A stretch of DNA of 64,000 bases from the NCBI GenBank assembly GCA_900752195.1, contig CAADUJ010000007.1:248001-312000 (forward strand), given 5' to 3'. The stretch is from an uncultured Negativicutes bacterium (GTDB lineage: Bacteria; Bacillota; Negativicutes; Veillonellales; Megasphaeraceae). This document shows positions 26,534-36,007 of this stretch, piece by piece; position 1 is the stretch's first letter; every line of letters begins with the position of its first letter. The position numbers and the translations under genes were made by a program. The notes below the pieces were generated by a model. It searched no databases. It saw only the letters and a list, made by a program, of their open reading frames with translations, and was not told where the DNA came from.

Positions 26534-27982
26534 ATGGGAATGAAGCTATACGTGTTCCTCCTAGGACGGTTGGCCATCTTGAATGGTGTGGCCCTGGCGA
26601 TTCCTTTTCTTTGTGCCGTCATGTACGGTGAATCTTTGTCGCCATTTGCCTGGCCTCTTGGCGTGACCCTTTGTTTAGGGGCGTTGCTACAGCAACTTGG
26701 TGCCAATCATAAGAAACAGCTCGACGTCCTGGAAGGAGCCATCTATCTCACGTCCGTGTGGATTATGCTGGGCATTATTGGCATGATGCCCTACGTCATC
26801 AGTGGTCTCCTGCCGCCTGTGGATGCGTTGTTTGAAAGCTTGTCGGCTTATACGACGACTGGATCGAGCTGCATCCCCGTATTTAATGCCGATTTATCTC
26901 GGTCCATCGCCCTTTGGTACAGCATCATGGAATGGATGGGCGGTCTCAATTTCATCATCATGGTCGTCACGGTCATCCCCCAGGTAAGCGGTTGCTTTGG
27001 CGTGACGTTATCGGCCCAACAGAGCATTGCTTTCAGTCCTATGGTCAAGCGCATGCGTTCTATGGCACGGCAGGCTTTCTACGTCTATGTCGGCGTCACC
27101 ATCGTATCGGCATTACTTTTTTTCCTGGCTGGGTTGCCTTGGTTTGAGGCTATTACCCAGGCCATGACGACGACATCGACAAGCGGCGGTACGACGTCTT
27201 TCGATTTCAGTCGTTACGACAGCATCTATGTCGAAGGTGTGACGGTCGTATCCATGCTCTTTGCCAGTTGCAATTTTCTATTATATTGGAAAGCATGTTC
27301 CCGAAGATCACCGGTTCTTTTTTTTCGTGATACTGAATGGCGGACCTTTTTGCTTATATTTGTAGGGGCGTCTTGTTTTGTCGTATTCCATTTGTGGCAT
27401 ACGGGGTATTATGATCTGGCACATAGCTTTCGCTACGGCATTTTTGCCGTAGCGTCGTTTCTCAGTACAACGGGGTATGCCAATACGCCTATTGCGACGT
27501 GGCCGGAGTTTGATCGATATGCGTTATTCCTTCTGGCTTTTGTCGGTGGGTGTATCGGTTCTGCTGCTGGGGGACTGCGCATCATGCGCGTCATCGTCCT
27601 CTTTAAAATGGCAGCCCGTGAAATGCGCCGGACCCTTCATCCCCGCATGATGATAAGTGTTAAAATTAACGGCATCCCCGTTGCTATTAAGATCATCAGT
27701 CGCGTGTTAAGTTATTTCTGCCTTTTCGTCTTTGTCTTTTTCTTTTCCATGCTCGTCATTTCCCTTTCGGGCGTTTCTTTGTTAGAAGCAATGGGCATTG
27801 CCTTGGGGTGTCTATCGAGCGTTGGCTCTACGGCAGAACTCTTTGGCGTCGAAAGTTATGCCTCTTTGCCTGTATGGACGAAGCTTTATTGCAGTTTTCT
27901 CATGATAATAGGGCGTATTGAAATCTTTTCATTCCTCATCATCATTCAGGCAGCATGGACGAAGTTACGCAGCAATTGGTGA
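26534..27982 (+). CDS. TrkH-family cation channel subunit, divergent copy
   Basis: The 482-residue membrane protein has the four-repeat TrkH/KtrB architecture. The four pore loops read TTTGSS near residues 107-112, TSTSGGTTS near 213-221, STTGYAN near 311-317 and SSVGSTAEL near 434-442. The central glycines are all kept, but loops 2 and 4 differ clearly from those of the two following genes (MSTIxxGGFST and TMGxxGPxFG). The Trk core motif before the second repeat reads MEWMGGLNF in place of THWLGGLGI. It begins two bases after trkA. It may have a different ion preference or act as a partner in a mixed channel; both are inference. Confidence 0.88.
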   Translation: MGMKLYVFLLGRLAILNGVALAIPFLCAVMYGESLSPFAWPLGVTLCLGALLQQLGANHKKQLDVLEGAIYLTSVWIMLGIIGMMPYVISGLLPPVDALFESLSAYTTTGSSCIPVFNADLSRSIALWYSIMEWMGGLNFIIMVVTVIPQVSGCFGVTLSAQQSIAFSPMVKRMRSMARQAFYVYVGVTIVSALLFFLAGLPWFEAITQAMTTTSTSGGTTSFDFSRYDSIYVEGVTVVSMLFASCNFLLYWKACSRRSPVLFFRDTEWRTFLLIFVGASCFVVFHLWHTGYYDLAHSFRYGIFAVASFLSTTGYANTPIATWPEFDRYALFLLAFVGGCIGSAAGGLRIMRVIVLFKMAAREMRRTLHPRMMISVKINGIPVAIKIISRVLSYFCLFVFVFFFSMLVISLSGVSLLEAMGIALGCLSSVGSTAELFGVESYASLPVWTKLYCSFLMIIGRIEIFSFLIIIQAAWTKLRSNW

Positions 27983-28028
27983 GTTCTTGTTTTGTATCAT
28001 TTTGCAGAAAGAGAGTATATCTGCTACT

Positions 28029-29477
28029 ATGAATATTCTAGTCGTTATGTATGTCCTGAGCCGTATGTCCGTGGCGTATGGACTGGCTATGACGGTTCCC
28101 TTCGTCATATCCCTCTTTACGGGAGAAGGAGGCGCTCCAGCTCTGGCTTGTGGTGCCGTTATCAGTATATGTATCGGCTCTGTCATGGGACATGTCAGCA
28201 AGAACCGCGTCGATACGCTGACGGTACAGGAGGGCATTGCCATTACAGCTCTTAGCTGGATTATGGCCACTTTCCTGGGTATGATTCCCTATGTGATAGG
28301 TGGGTATCTGGGCATCCTCGATGGCGTCGTCGAATGTATTTCCGGCTTGTCAGGGACGGGGGCGACTGTTATCCCTGATGTGACAGTCCTTCCTGAGAGT
28401 ATCCTCTTGTGGCGGAGCATGACACATTGGCTCGGTGGCTTAGGCATCATCGTCATTTTTATCGCCTTATTCCCACAATTCGGCAAGGGAATCATGCACA
28501 TGCTCGACGCGGAAAGCACCGGACCTACATCGGATCGCATGGTGCCGCGTATCAAGACGATGGCCAAAGCGTTATTTACAGTATACCTTGTCCTGACGGC
28601 CCTTGCTTCAGCGGCTTATATGTGGTGTGGAATGGACGCTCTTACGGCTGTGGATCATGCGATGTCGACTATTGCAACGGGTGGCTTTTCAACATATAAC
28701 GAAAGCGTTGCTCATTTTCATAATCCCGTCTTGGAAGGATGGGTTATTTTCTTCATGGTCCTTTCGAGTGCAAATTTCAGCCTGTATGTCGTCGCATGGA
28801 AACGGGGCATTACGGCTGTTTTCCGGGACCGGGAGTTTCAGGTATTCTGTTTGATCGTCCTGGTTTCAGCTCTCCTCATGACAGCGAACCTGGTGGGAAT
28901 GGGCCTTGAAAGAGGAGAAGCCTTTCGACAGGCTTTATTCCAGGCAGCATCCATTTCGTCATCGACAGGATTCGTGTCAGCCGATTTTGATCAGTGGCCG
29001 TCTTTTTGCAAGGCTATCTTATTGTTCCTCATGTTTTGCGGTGGTTGTGCCGGCTCTACGGCAGGCGGATTGAAGACGACGCGCCTTATCCTGTTATTCA
29101 AATCCCTTCACCTCGTAGTGAAGCAAAAGATACTGCCGCACGGCGTCATGGCCGTCCGCTCCAATGGAGAAGTCTACGGGGAAGATATCATAACAGGGGT
29201 CATGCGTTTTTTTGCATTTTATTTGTTTCTTGACTTGACCTGGTCGGCCCTGTTTATCTGGGATGGCGTGCCCCTTCTGGATGCGCTTGGCCTGAGCATT
29301 TCTACTATGGGAAGCTGTGGCCCAGCATTTGGTATCGTCGGTGCTACTTGCACGTATGCCGACCTGCCCGTGTTCAGTAAATGCGTCGTTGCTATTTCTA
29401 TGCTCATGGGACGCCTTGAAATCTATCCTGTTCTGGCTCTTCTTATGCCGTCTTTCTGGCGTCGTTTCAACTGGTAA
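28029..29477 (+). CDS. TrkH-family potassium channel subunit, second copy
   Basis: This 482-residue TrkH-type protein has the pore loops SGTGATVIP, TIATGGFSTY, SSSTGFVSADFDQWP and TMGSCGPAFG in order, all with the filter glycine. The motif MTHWLGGLGIIVIFIALFP is typical of TrkH. The frame is open back into the previous gene (27918), but ATG 28029 begins the conserved N-terminal helix and follows a purine-rich AAAGAGAG. It lies 46 bp after the first copy and 21 bp before the third. The close likeness to the third copy points to a tandem duplication. Confidence 0.9.
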   Translation: MNILVVMYVLSRMSVAYGLAMTVPFVISLFTGEGGAPALACGAVISICIGSVMGHVSKNRVDTLTVQEGIAITALSWIMATFLGMIPYVIGGYLGILDGVVECISGLSGTGATVIPDVTVLPESILLWRSMTHWLGGLGIIVIFIALFPQFGKGIMHMLDAESTGPTSDRMVPRIKTMAKALFTVYLVLTALASAAYMWCGMDALTAVDHAMSTIATGGFSTYNESVAHFHNPVLEGWVIFFMVLSSANFSLYVVAWKRGITAVFRDREFQVFCLIVLVSALLMTANLVGMGLERGEAFRQALFQAASISSSTGFVSADFDQWPSFCKAILLFLMFCGGCAGSTAGGLKTTRLILLFKSLHLVVKQKILPHGVMAVRSNGEVYGEDIITGVMRFFAFYLFLDLTWSALFIWDGVPLLDALGLSISTMGSCGPAFGIVGATCTYADLPVFSKCVVAISMLMGRLEIYPVLALLMPSFWRRFNW

Positions 29478-29498
29478 ATTTTTTTTTGCAGGTGTGTT

Positions 29499-30950
29499 AT
29501 GGATTTTCGCATCATTTGCCGATTTTTAGGAAAAATTTCATTAGCTGAAGCTGCGGTAACCGCAATTCCCCTTACCTTAGCTCTGATGTATCAGGAAGAG
29601 GCGTGGATCGATTTTGTCTTGGCCATCGTTTGTATGCTTGGATTTGGAATCCTTTTGCTCCACAGCGGTCACGTCAGGACGAAACGGCTCACTATTCGCG
29701 AAGGCATTGCAATCACTGGCCTTGGTTGGCTTTTGGCGACGGTTCTCGGCATGCTTCCGTATGCCCTTGGCGGGTATCTCACCGTTATTGACGCCGTCTT
29801 TGAAAGCATATCGGGTTTTACGGGCACAGGTGCGACAGTCATTGATGATTTGGAATCGTTGCCATTCAGTATCTTGTTCTGGCGGAGCATGACGCACTGG
29901 CTCGGTGGCCTTGGGATAGTCGTCATTTTCATTGCTCTCTTGCCGGCGTCGGGGCAACATATAATTTTTATGCATAATGCGGAGGCGTCAGGCCCCACAT
30001 CGGATCGGTTTTCACCGCGCCTGAGAGACATGACCCACGTTCTGTTTCGCATGTACCTGACTTTTACGGCCATTGCCTTTTGTATTTTTCTCCTTTGCGG
30101 CATGGATAGTTTTAGTGCCTTGAATCATGCGATGTCTACTATTTCAGCAGGCGGTTTTTCCACCTTTAATTCGAGTGCAGCCCACTTTGAGAGCCCCGCC
30201 ATTGAAGGCTGGATGGCATTTTTCATGGCTTTAGCAGGAGGGAACTTTGGTCTTTATTACCAGGTATATCGAAAGGGGCCGTCTGTCTTAAAGGATAATA
30301 CGGAATTTAAAGCCTATATCGGCATATTAAGTGGAGCGACCATACTCATGGCAATCAATCTCATGGATGCGTTGAAGTATGATCTGTTTTCGGCATTCCG
30401 CTATGCGTCTTTTCAGGCGGCATCTATTGCAACGACAGGGTTCGTATCGGCTGACTATGACCAATGGCCGGCTTTTTCCAAGGGAATCTTACTGCTTCTC
30501 ATGATCAGCGGTGGTTGTGCCGGTTCTACGGCAGCCGGTGTCAAGATATCCCGTGTGGTCATCTTGTTTCGGGCGTTGCAACGGATTATCTTTGAAAAGG
30601 TTCATCCCCGGTCAGTCATGGAAATCAAGATGAATGGACAGGTTATCGAAGAAAGCACGATTATCCGTGTAAGTCAGTTTTTTTTCCTTTATATGTCGTT
30701 CATCATCTTCTGGGCCCTTCTCTTGACGTGGGATGGCATTACGATTTTTGATGCCATTGGTATCAGCGTTACGACCATGGGGTGTATCGGCCCGTCTTTC
30801 GGCATTACTGGCGCAACCAGCACTTACGCAGGATTGTCGCTCTTTTCAAAATCCATTTTATGCATCTCTATGTTATTGGGGCGGCTCGAACTTTTTACGG
30901 TACTTGCCATGATGCATGGGAGCTTTTGGAAGAAGAAGGGAAATTGGTAA
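29499..30950 (+). CDS. TrkH-family potassium channel subunit, third copy
   Basis: This 483-residue paralogue of the preceding gene has pore loops TGTGATVID, TISAGGFSTF, ATTGFVSADYDQWP and TMGCIGPSFG. The whole protein follows the same pattern, including KGILLLLMISGGCAGSTAAGVK. It is the last gene of the trkA-trkH-trkH-trkH operon and is followed by a terminator. TrkH channels import K+ (Ktr forms may also use Na+) across the inner membrane under control of TrkA. How one TrkA serves three channels cannot be read from the sequence. Confidence 0.9.
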   Translation: MDFRIICRFLGKISLAEAAVTAIPLTLALMYQEEAWIDFVLAIVCMLGFGILLLHSGHVRTKRLTIREGIAITGLGWLLATVLGMLPYALGGYLTVIDAVFESISGFTGTGATVIDDLESLPFSILFWRSMTHWLGGLGIVVIFIALLPASGQHIIFMHNAEASGPTSDRFSPRLRDMTHVLFRMYLTFTAIAFCIFLLCGMDSFSALNHAMSTISAGGFSTFNSSAAHFESPAIEGWMAFFMALAGGNFGLYYQVYRKGPSVLKDNTEFKAYIGILSGATILMAINLMDALKYDLFSAFRYASFQAASIATTGFVSADYDQWPAFSKGILLLLMISGGCAGSTAAGVKISRVVILFRALQRIIFEKVHPRSVMEIKMNGQVIEESTIIRVSQFFFLYMSFIIFWALLLTWDGITIFDAIGISVTTMGCIGPSFGITGATSTYAGLSLFSKSILCISMLLGRLELFTVLAMMHGSFWKKKGNW

Positions 30951-30962
30951 AATGGCCGTGTT

Positions 30963-31007
30963 TGACAGGCGTAAGGCCTTCTTTTGAGCCTGTCAGTTAT
31001 TTTCTTT
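30963..31007 (+). terminator. Terminator of the trk operon
   Basis: TGACAGGC at 30963-30970 pairs with GCCTGTCA at 30988-30995. An AAGGCCTT palindrome lies inside the loop and a T-rich run follows. Confidence 0.75.
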
Positions 31008-31024
31008 GCTCCTTTTGGTGAGTG

Positions 31025-31033
31025 TGGTATAAT
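31025..31033 (+). promoter_or_regulatory. Extended -10 promoter of mfd
   Basis: TGG-TATAAT at 31025-31033, about 70 bp before mfd, with a weak TTGCTC 16 bp further up. Confidence 0.6.
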
Positions 31034-31057
31034 AGTACATCAATTAGATTTTTAGCA

Positions 31058-31090
31058 GGGCTTTAGTGATTTTTTCTAAAGCCCCATTTT
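31058..31090 (+). terminator. Hairpin in the mfd leader
   Basis: GGGCTTTAG at 31058-31066 pairs with CTAAAGCCC at 31076-31084 and is followed by CATTTTCT. It lies between the -10 element and the mfd start, so it could act as a weak attenuator. Confidence 0.5.
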
Positions 31091-31104
31091 CTATGAGGTA
31101 ATGA

Positions 31105-34100
31105 ATGGCAATGGATACTTTTTTTTCGCGCATGGATAAGGATGCCAATATTTGTACAAGTGTGGCTCTCTTTTCCAAATCGGGCTGTCATAGCGTGTAT
31201 GGCTTAGGTGGTTCTGTAAAGACGTCGTTTACGGCACGGGGCATTGAGAAGCGCCATGCATCAGCTCTTATTATTGTTCCTAATAAGGAAGCCTTACAAG
31301 ACTGGAAGATGGATTTGTCTTTCTTTGCACCGTCATATCCTGTCTATGAGTTTCCGCTCATCGATAGGGCTGTTTTCACGACGACGGCAAAGAGCATGGA
31401 TCGGTCTGCCCGGGCTATGGAAGCTCTCGTCGCGCTGCGTCAGGATACACCGTGCATCGTCGTCGCAACAATTGATGAAGTAGCGCAGCTCATCGTTTCA
31501 CCACAAGCGCTTGATGAGGGAGCCGTGTCTCTTCGTGTAGACGATGAAGTGGATCGGCAGCAGCTGATAGAACGGCTTGTATCCGGTGGCTACGAACGAG
31601 TCGATATGGTAGAACGGCGAGGCCATTTTTCTATCCGTGGGGATATTGTCGATATTTTTGCCGTAAACTATGAACAGCCTTTACGTCTTGCCTTTTTTGG
31701 AGATGCGCTGGAAAGCCTGCGGGCGTTTGATGCGATCTCGCAGAAGTCATCTGAAGAGCTGGACCATGTCCGTATCTTACCGTATGCCATGGAGAACCAG
31801 AAAAAGGAAACGGCGACGATCCTCGATTACATGGAAGACGGCGTCATTATCTGGGATGAACCGAACCGTTGTCGGGAAGAGATGAAAAAGGTCCTTAAAG
31901 AATCACCGGAGTATAAGGAATGGCTTACGTCGTGGAGGAGCCTCGTCAGTGAGACGAGGGATACAACAGAAATCGTATTGTCCCTCATGGCTCAGGCCGT
32001 GCCGGATATGGTCATTCAATCGTCGGCAAGTTTCCCGGCAAAGGCCATGGCGAGTTTTCAAAAGCAATTCGAGCTTCTGCGGGATGAACTGCATCATTGG
32101 CAGGATACAGATAACGCTATTGTCATCGTCATAGGCAATACGCAACGTGAAGCGTCGTTTCGGAGTTGGCTCGATCTGAATGAGTTCTCCTACGAGTACT
32201 TCGATGATAAAAAGACGCTGGAAAGCAACATGATTTATTTGGCAGAAGGGGAAATCCGCAATGGGTTCGAACTTCCCTATGCCAAACTCGTCATTCTGGC
32301 AGAACGCGATATTTATGGGATGCAGAAACGGCGCCTCCGCCATAAAGCCGTAAAGGGTCAGGAAATCAATGTCTTTACAGATTTAAAAGTCGGTGATTAT
32401 GTTGTTCATGAAGTACACGGTATTGGTCGCTATGATGGTATTAAGACCATAGAAATAGACGGCGTCCATAAAGATTACCTGCAAATCCACTATGCCGGTA
32501 AGGATATCCTGTATGTACCGACGGATCAGCTCAATTTGATACAGCGCTACATCGGTAATGAAGGAGATATACCTAAACTGCAGAAAATGGGCGGTGCCGA
32601 TTGGCAGAAGGCGCGGAAAAAAGCGCAGAAATCCATTGATAATATTGCAGAGAAACTCGTCGCCGTATATGCCAAGCGTGAAATTGTACAGGGCTTTGCC
32701 TTTCCGCCGGATACGCCGTTCCAAAAAGAATTTGAAGATGCCTTTCCATATGAAGAAACAGAAGATCAACTGAAGGCTATTGCAGCCATTAAAAAGAGCA
32801 TGGAAAAGCCTTTCCCTATGGATTGTTTAGTGTGTGGCGACGTAGGGTTTGGCAAGACAGAAGTGGCGATGCGAGCTGTTTTCAAGGCCGTTATGGGTGG
32901 TAAGCAGGTGGCTGTATTAGTACCGACGACCGTATTGGCACAGCAACATTACCAGACATTCCGCGAACGGTTTGAAAACTTTGGTGTCCGCGTAGAGGTA
33001 CTCAACCGGTTCCGATCTCCGAAAGAAAAGAAACAAATCCTTCAAGGTATTTTAACGGGCGATATCGATGTTCTTATCGGTACCCATAGTATTTTGAACA
33101 AACGCGTAAAGTTCAAGGATATTGGCCTTCTCGTAGTCGATGAAGAACAGCGTTTTGGCGTTGCACAAAAAGAAAAGTGGAAGTCCTGGGCTGCTACTAT
33201 CGATGTTCTCACGCTTAGTGCGACACCGATTCCCAGGACGCTCCATATGTCTCTCGTCAATTTGCGGCAAATGTGTATCATCGAAACGCCGCCGACGGAC
33301 CGGTTTCCCGTACAGACCTATGTGACAGAATACGATACCCGTATTGTGCGTGATGCCGTTATGCGGGAAAAAAGACGGGGCGGACAGGTATTCTTCGTTT
33401 ACAACCACGTCGCTTCCATTGAACGGATGAAAGATGAACTCCAGGCACTGATGCCAGATATTACGATTGGTATCGCTCATGGGCAGATGCCAGGAGCCTT
33501 GTTGGAAGAAGTCATGTTTGAGTTCTATGAAGACCGATATGACGTCCTTTTATGTTCCAGCCTCGTTGAAAACGGTCTTGACGTGGCGAATGCCAACACC
33601 ATCATTATTTATGATGCTGATCATTTTGGCTTGTCCCAATTGTACCAGATGCGCGGTCGTGTCGGCCGCAGCCACCGTATGGCTTATGCGTATTTCCTTT
33701 ATCGGCGCGACAAAGTGCTGAGCGAAGTTGCAGAAAAAAGGCTTCAGGCTATCAAGGAATTCACTGAACTCGGTTCGGGCTTTAAGATTGCCATGCGCGA
33801 TCTGGAAATCCGCGGTGCTGGTAATCTCTTGGGTCGTGAACAGCACGGCAATATTGCAAGCATCGGGTTTGCCATGTATTGCAGTATGCTGGAAAAGGCC
33901 ATCAAAAAAGCACAGAATGGGGAAGAAGATGTAGTGGCTCCGCCGGAAACGGTTATGGAAACCCATATCGATGCATTTATTGATGATGACTATATCCATA
34001 ATGGCGGCCAGAAAATCGAAATGTACCAGCGCATGGCCGTCCTGCAGTCGGTCCAGGAATTGGATGAATTGCAAAAGGAACTTATCGACCGCTATGGCAA

Positions 34101-34404
34101 ACCGACGAAACCGGTAGAAACGTTGTTAGAGGCCACGCGCATACGTTTGCGCGGTAAGGCAATGGGCCTTGTACTCATTGCTCAAAAGAAGACGACGTTA
34201 GAGCTGAAATGGCAGAATCTTCATGGCATGCCGCCTTTGGCAAAGCTTGCGCCAGCGTTGCGGCAGCGCCTTCGTCTTGTCCCCGGTAGCCCGACGATGG
34301 TACGGGTTATGCTGGCACCGAAGGATAGTGAACATATATTATCTCTGTTAAAAGACCTCTTTAAGGCCTTTGAATCGCTGAGAAAGGAGAAACCCCTTGA
34401 TTAA
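31105..34404 (+). CDS. mfd: Transcription-repair coupling factor Mfd
   Basis: Mfd removes RNA polymerase stalled at DNA lesions and recruits the UvrA/UvrB excision machinery. The 1099-residue protein shows the UvrB-like N-terminal modules and the RNA-polymerase-interaction domain (YVVHEVHGIGRYDGI, near residue 430). The RecG-like translocase follows, with Walker A GDVGFGKTEVA near 577, the DEEQ box near 678 and later helicase motifs. The C-terminal TRCF domain is present. The length is within the family range. GAGG six bases before ATG 31105 supports the start, although ATG 31111 is also possible. Its stop overlaps the start of the SpoVB-like gene by eight bases. Confidence 0.95.
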   Translation: MAMDTFFSRMDKDANICTSVALFSKSGCHSVYGLGGSVKTSFTARGIEKRHASALIIVPNKEALQDWKMDLSFFAPSYPVYEFPLIDRAVFTTTAKSMDRSARAMEALVALRQDTPCIVVATIDEVAQLIVSPQALDEGAVSLRVDDEVDRQQLIERLVSGGYERVDMVERRGHFSIRGDIVDIFAVNYEQPLRLAFFGDALESLRAFDAISQKSSEELDHVRILPYAMENQKKETATILDYMEDGVIIWDEPNRCREEMKKVLKESPEYKEWLTSWRSLVSETRDTTEIVLSLMAQAVPDMVIQSSASFPAKAMASFQKQFELLRDELHHWQDTDNAIVIVIGNTQREASFRSWLDLNEFSYEYFDDKKTLESNMIYLAEGEIRNGFELPYAKLVILAERDIYGMQKRRLRHKAVKGQEINVFTDLKVGDYVVHEVHGIGRYDGIKTIEIDGVHKDYLQIHYAGKDILYVPTDQLNLIQRYIGNEGDIPKLQKMGGADWQKARKKAQKSIDNIAEKLVAVYAKREIVQGFAFPPDTPFQKEFEDAFPYEETEDQLKAIAAIKKSMEKPFPMDCLVCGDVGFGKTEVAMRAVFKAVMGGKQVAVLVPTTVLAQQHYQTFRERFENFGVRVEVLNRFRSPKEKKQILQGILTGDIDVLIGTHSILNKRVKFKDIGLLVVDEEQRFGVAQKEKWKSWAATIDVLTLSATPIPRTLHMSLVNLRQMCIIETPPTDRFPVQTYVTEYDTRIVRDAVMREKRRGGQVFFVYNHVASIERMKDELQALMPDITIGIAHGQMPGALLEEVMFEFYEDRYDVLLCSSLVENGLDVANANTIIIYDADHFGLSQLYQMRGRVGRSHRMAYAYFLYRRDKVLSEVAEKRLQAIKEFTELGSGFKIAMRDLEIRGAGNLLGREQHGNIASIGFAMYCSMLEKAIKKAQNGEEDVVAPPETVMETHIDAFIDDDYIHNGGQKIEMYQRMAVLQSVQELDELQKELIDRYGKPTKPVETLLEATRIRLRGKAMGLVLIAQKKTTLELKWQNLHGMPPLAKLAPALRQRLRLVPGSPTMVRVMLAPKDSEHILSLLKDLFKAFESLRKEKPLD

Positions 34405-35980
34405 GTCATCTTTCTTGCAAGGAGCGATGATCCTTACCATTGCCGGTATCGTCGTAAAGGTCTTAGGCGGCGTGAACCGTATCCTCTTATCGCGCTTACT
34501 GGGAGGAGAAGGAATAGGCTTGTATCAAATGGCTTATCCTGTATACATCCTTCTCCTTAGTATCGTTGGCGCCGGCATTCCCATTGCTGTTTCTATCATG
34601 GTTGCCGAAGAGGCTGCAAAGGGAAATTACAAGGGAACGCGACACATTTTGCACATCGTCCTTTCTGTTATGGCTGTCATCGCCATTTTAAGCGGTGCGG
34701 CTATGGTATGGGGAGCCCGATGGCTTATCGACATAGGTCTCGTACGTGATCCGCGGGCATATATACCGCTTATTGTATTGGCGCCGGCTCTTGTCGTATC
34801 GATTATGACGTGTTGTTTCAGAGGCTACTTCCAAGGTCTCCAGCTCATGAAGCCTACGGCAGTGTCGCAGATGCTGGATCAATTTATACGGGTGGTCCTC
34901 ATGTTGTCATTGGCCTATTTCCTTCTCCCTCATGGTCTCGTACCAGCTGTAGCAGGGGCTACGTTTGGTGCCGTTCCCGGTGCGGTAGCAGGGCTGGTCG
35001 TCATCGTATATCTATATTATCGTCATTGCCGCAGGGAACCGTTGAAGGAGAATCCCCTTGCAGAAACATTGAATTCTCGGCAGGTCATCGGACGTCTTTT
35101 CGTCCTGGCCGTGCCGGTGGCAGCGGCTAATATGCTACTGCCAGCCGTTGCCAGCATCGATTTATTTATCGTGCCGCGGCGTCTCATGGACGCCGGATAC
35201 AGCTTGTCTCAGGCGACGACCTCTTTTGGGTATCTTACAGGTATGGCCAATGGCCTCGTCCAGTTACCGGCCATTCTGACGATGGCCCTTGCGACGAGCC
35301 TCGTGCCGGCTGTATCGGCAGCTTGCTCTGCTAAACAGCATGATGTCGTCATGATGCGAACCCATACGGCCATGCGTATTGCCAATATGATAACTGTACC
35401 GGCCTCTCTCGGCCTGGCTGTCCTGGCCGTACCTATATCGGTGATGCTATATGCTACGCCATCGGCAGGGCCGGCTATCAGCGTCCTTGCGATTTCCGTA
35501 TTTCTCATCGGCTTGCAGCAAATTACGAGTGGCCTTATCCAGGGCCTGGGGCACACGGCAATCCCTCTTTTGAATATGGCTATTGCCGCTGTGTTTAAAA
35601 TCCTTTTAAGTTGGTATCTGACGGCTATTCCATGGTTGGCAGAAGTCGGGGCAGCGTGGGCGACGAATGTCGATTTAGCCATTGCTACGGCGTTGAATCT
35701 GTATTTTGCCTGGCGCTATGTCCGGTATCGGTTACACTGGTTCTATCTGGCTAAGCTCTTTCTGGCTGGAGCGGCTATGGCCGGGACGGCATGGTTCATG
35801 TTCCAGGTTACGAGTCCTATTTTGCCCCATACTATTAGCACGCTTCTTTCCATTACCCTTGCAGGGATTGTCTATATAATTGGCCTTTTTGCGTTTCGGG
35901 CCATATCGAAAGAGGATATCCGCAGTGTTCCTGTCATAGGAGAACGTCTGTATGGGCTGGTAACGCGTTTCGGCGAATAA
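34397..35980 (+). CDS. SpoVB-like polysaccharide/lipid flippase (YabM position)
   Basis: The 527-residue MOP-superfamily membrane protein is homologous to the minus-strand gene at 23430-24977, sharing the VVKVLGGVNRILLSRLLGG and GGEGIGLYQMA openings. The start is TTG 34397, six bases after AAGGAGA, and overlaps the end of mfd. In sporulating Firmicutes a SpoVB-type gene occupies this place between mfd (or spoVT) and the YabN-type mazG gene. Here spoVT is missing. Such proteins export lipid-linked cell-wall or polysaccharide precursors; which lipid is moved here is unknown. Confidence 0.86.
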   Translation: MIKSSFLQGAMILTIAGIVVKVLGGVNRILLSRLLGGEGIGLYQMAYPVYILLLSIVGAGIPIAVSIMVAEEAAKGNYKGTRHILHIVLSVMAVIAILSGAAMVWGARWLIDIGLVRDPRAYIPLIVLAPALVVSIMTCCFRGYFQGLQLMKPTAVSQMLDQFIRVVLMLSLAYFLLPHGLVPAVAGATFGAVPGAVAGLVVIVYLYYRHCRREPLKENPLAETLNSRQVIGRLFVLAVPVAAANMLLPAVASIDLFIVPRRLMDAGYSLSQATTSFGYLTGMANGLVQLPAILTMALATSLVPAVSAACSAKQHDVVMMRTHTAMRIANMITVPASLGLAVLAVPISVMLYATPSAGPAISVLAISVFLIGLQQITSGLIQGLGHTAIPLLNMAIAAVFKILLSWYLTAIPWLAEVGAAWATNVDLAIATALNLYFAWRYVRYRLHWFYLAKLFLAGAAMAGTAWFMFQVTSPILPHTISTLLSITLAGIVYIIGLFAFRAISKEDIRSVPVIGERLYGLVTRFGE

Positions 35981-36007
35981 TCGCCTGTTCACAAGAAGGA
36001 GAATAGA

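Noticed and set aside
29577..30103. Minus-strand frames inside the third trkH gene
   Set aside because: Antisense of conserved TrkH helices, without ribosome sites.
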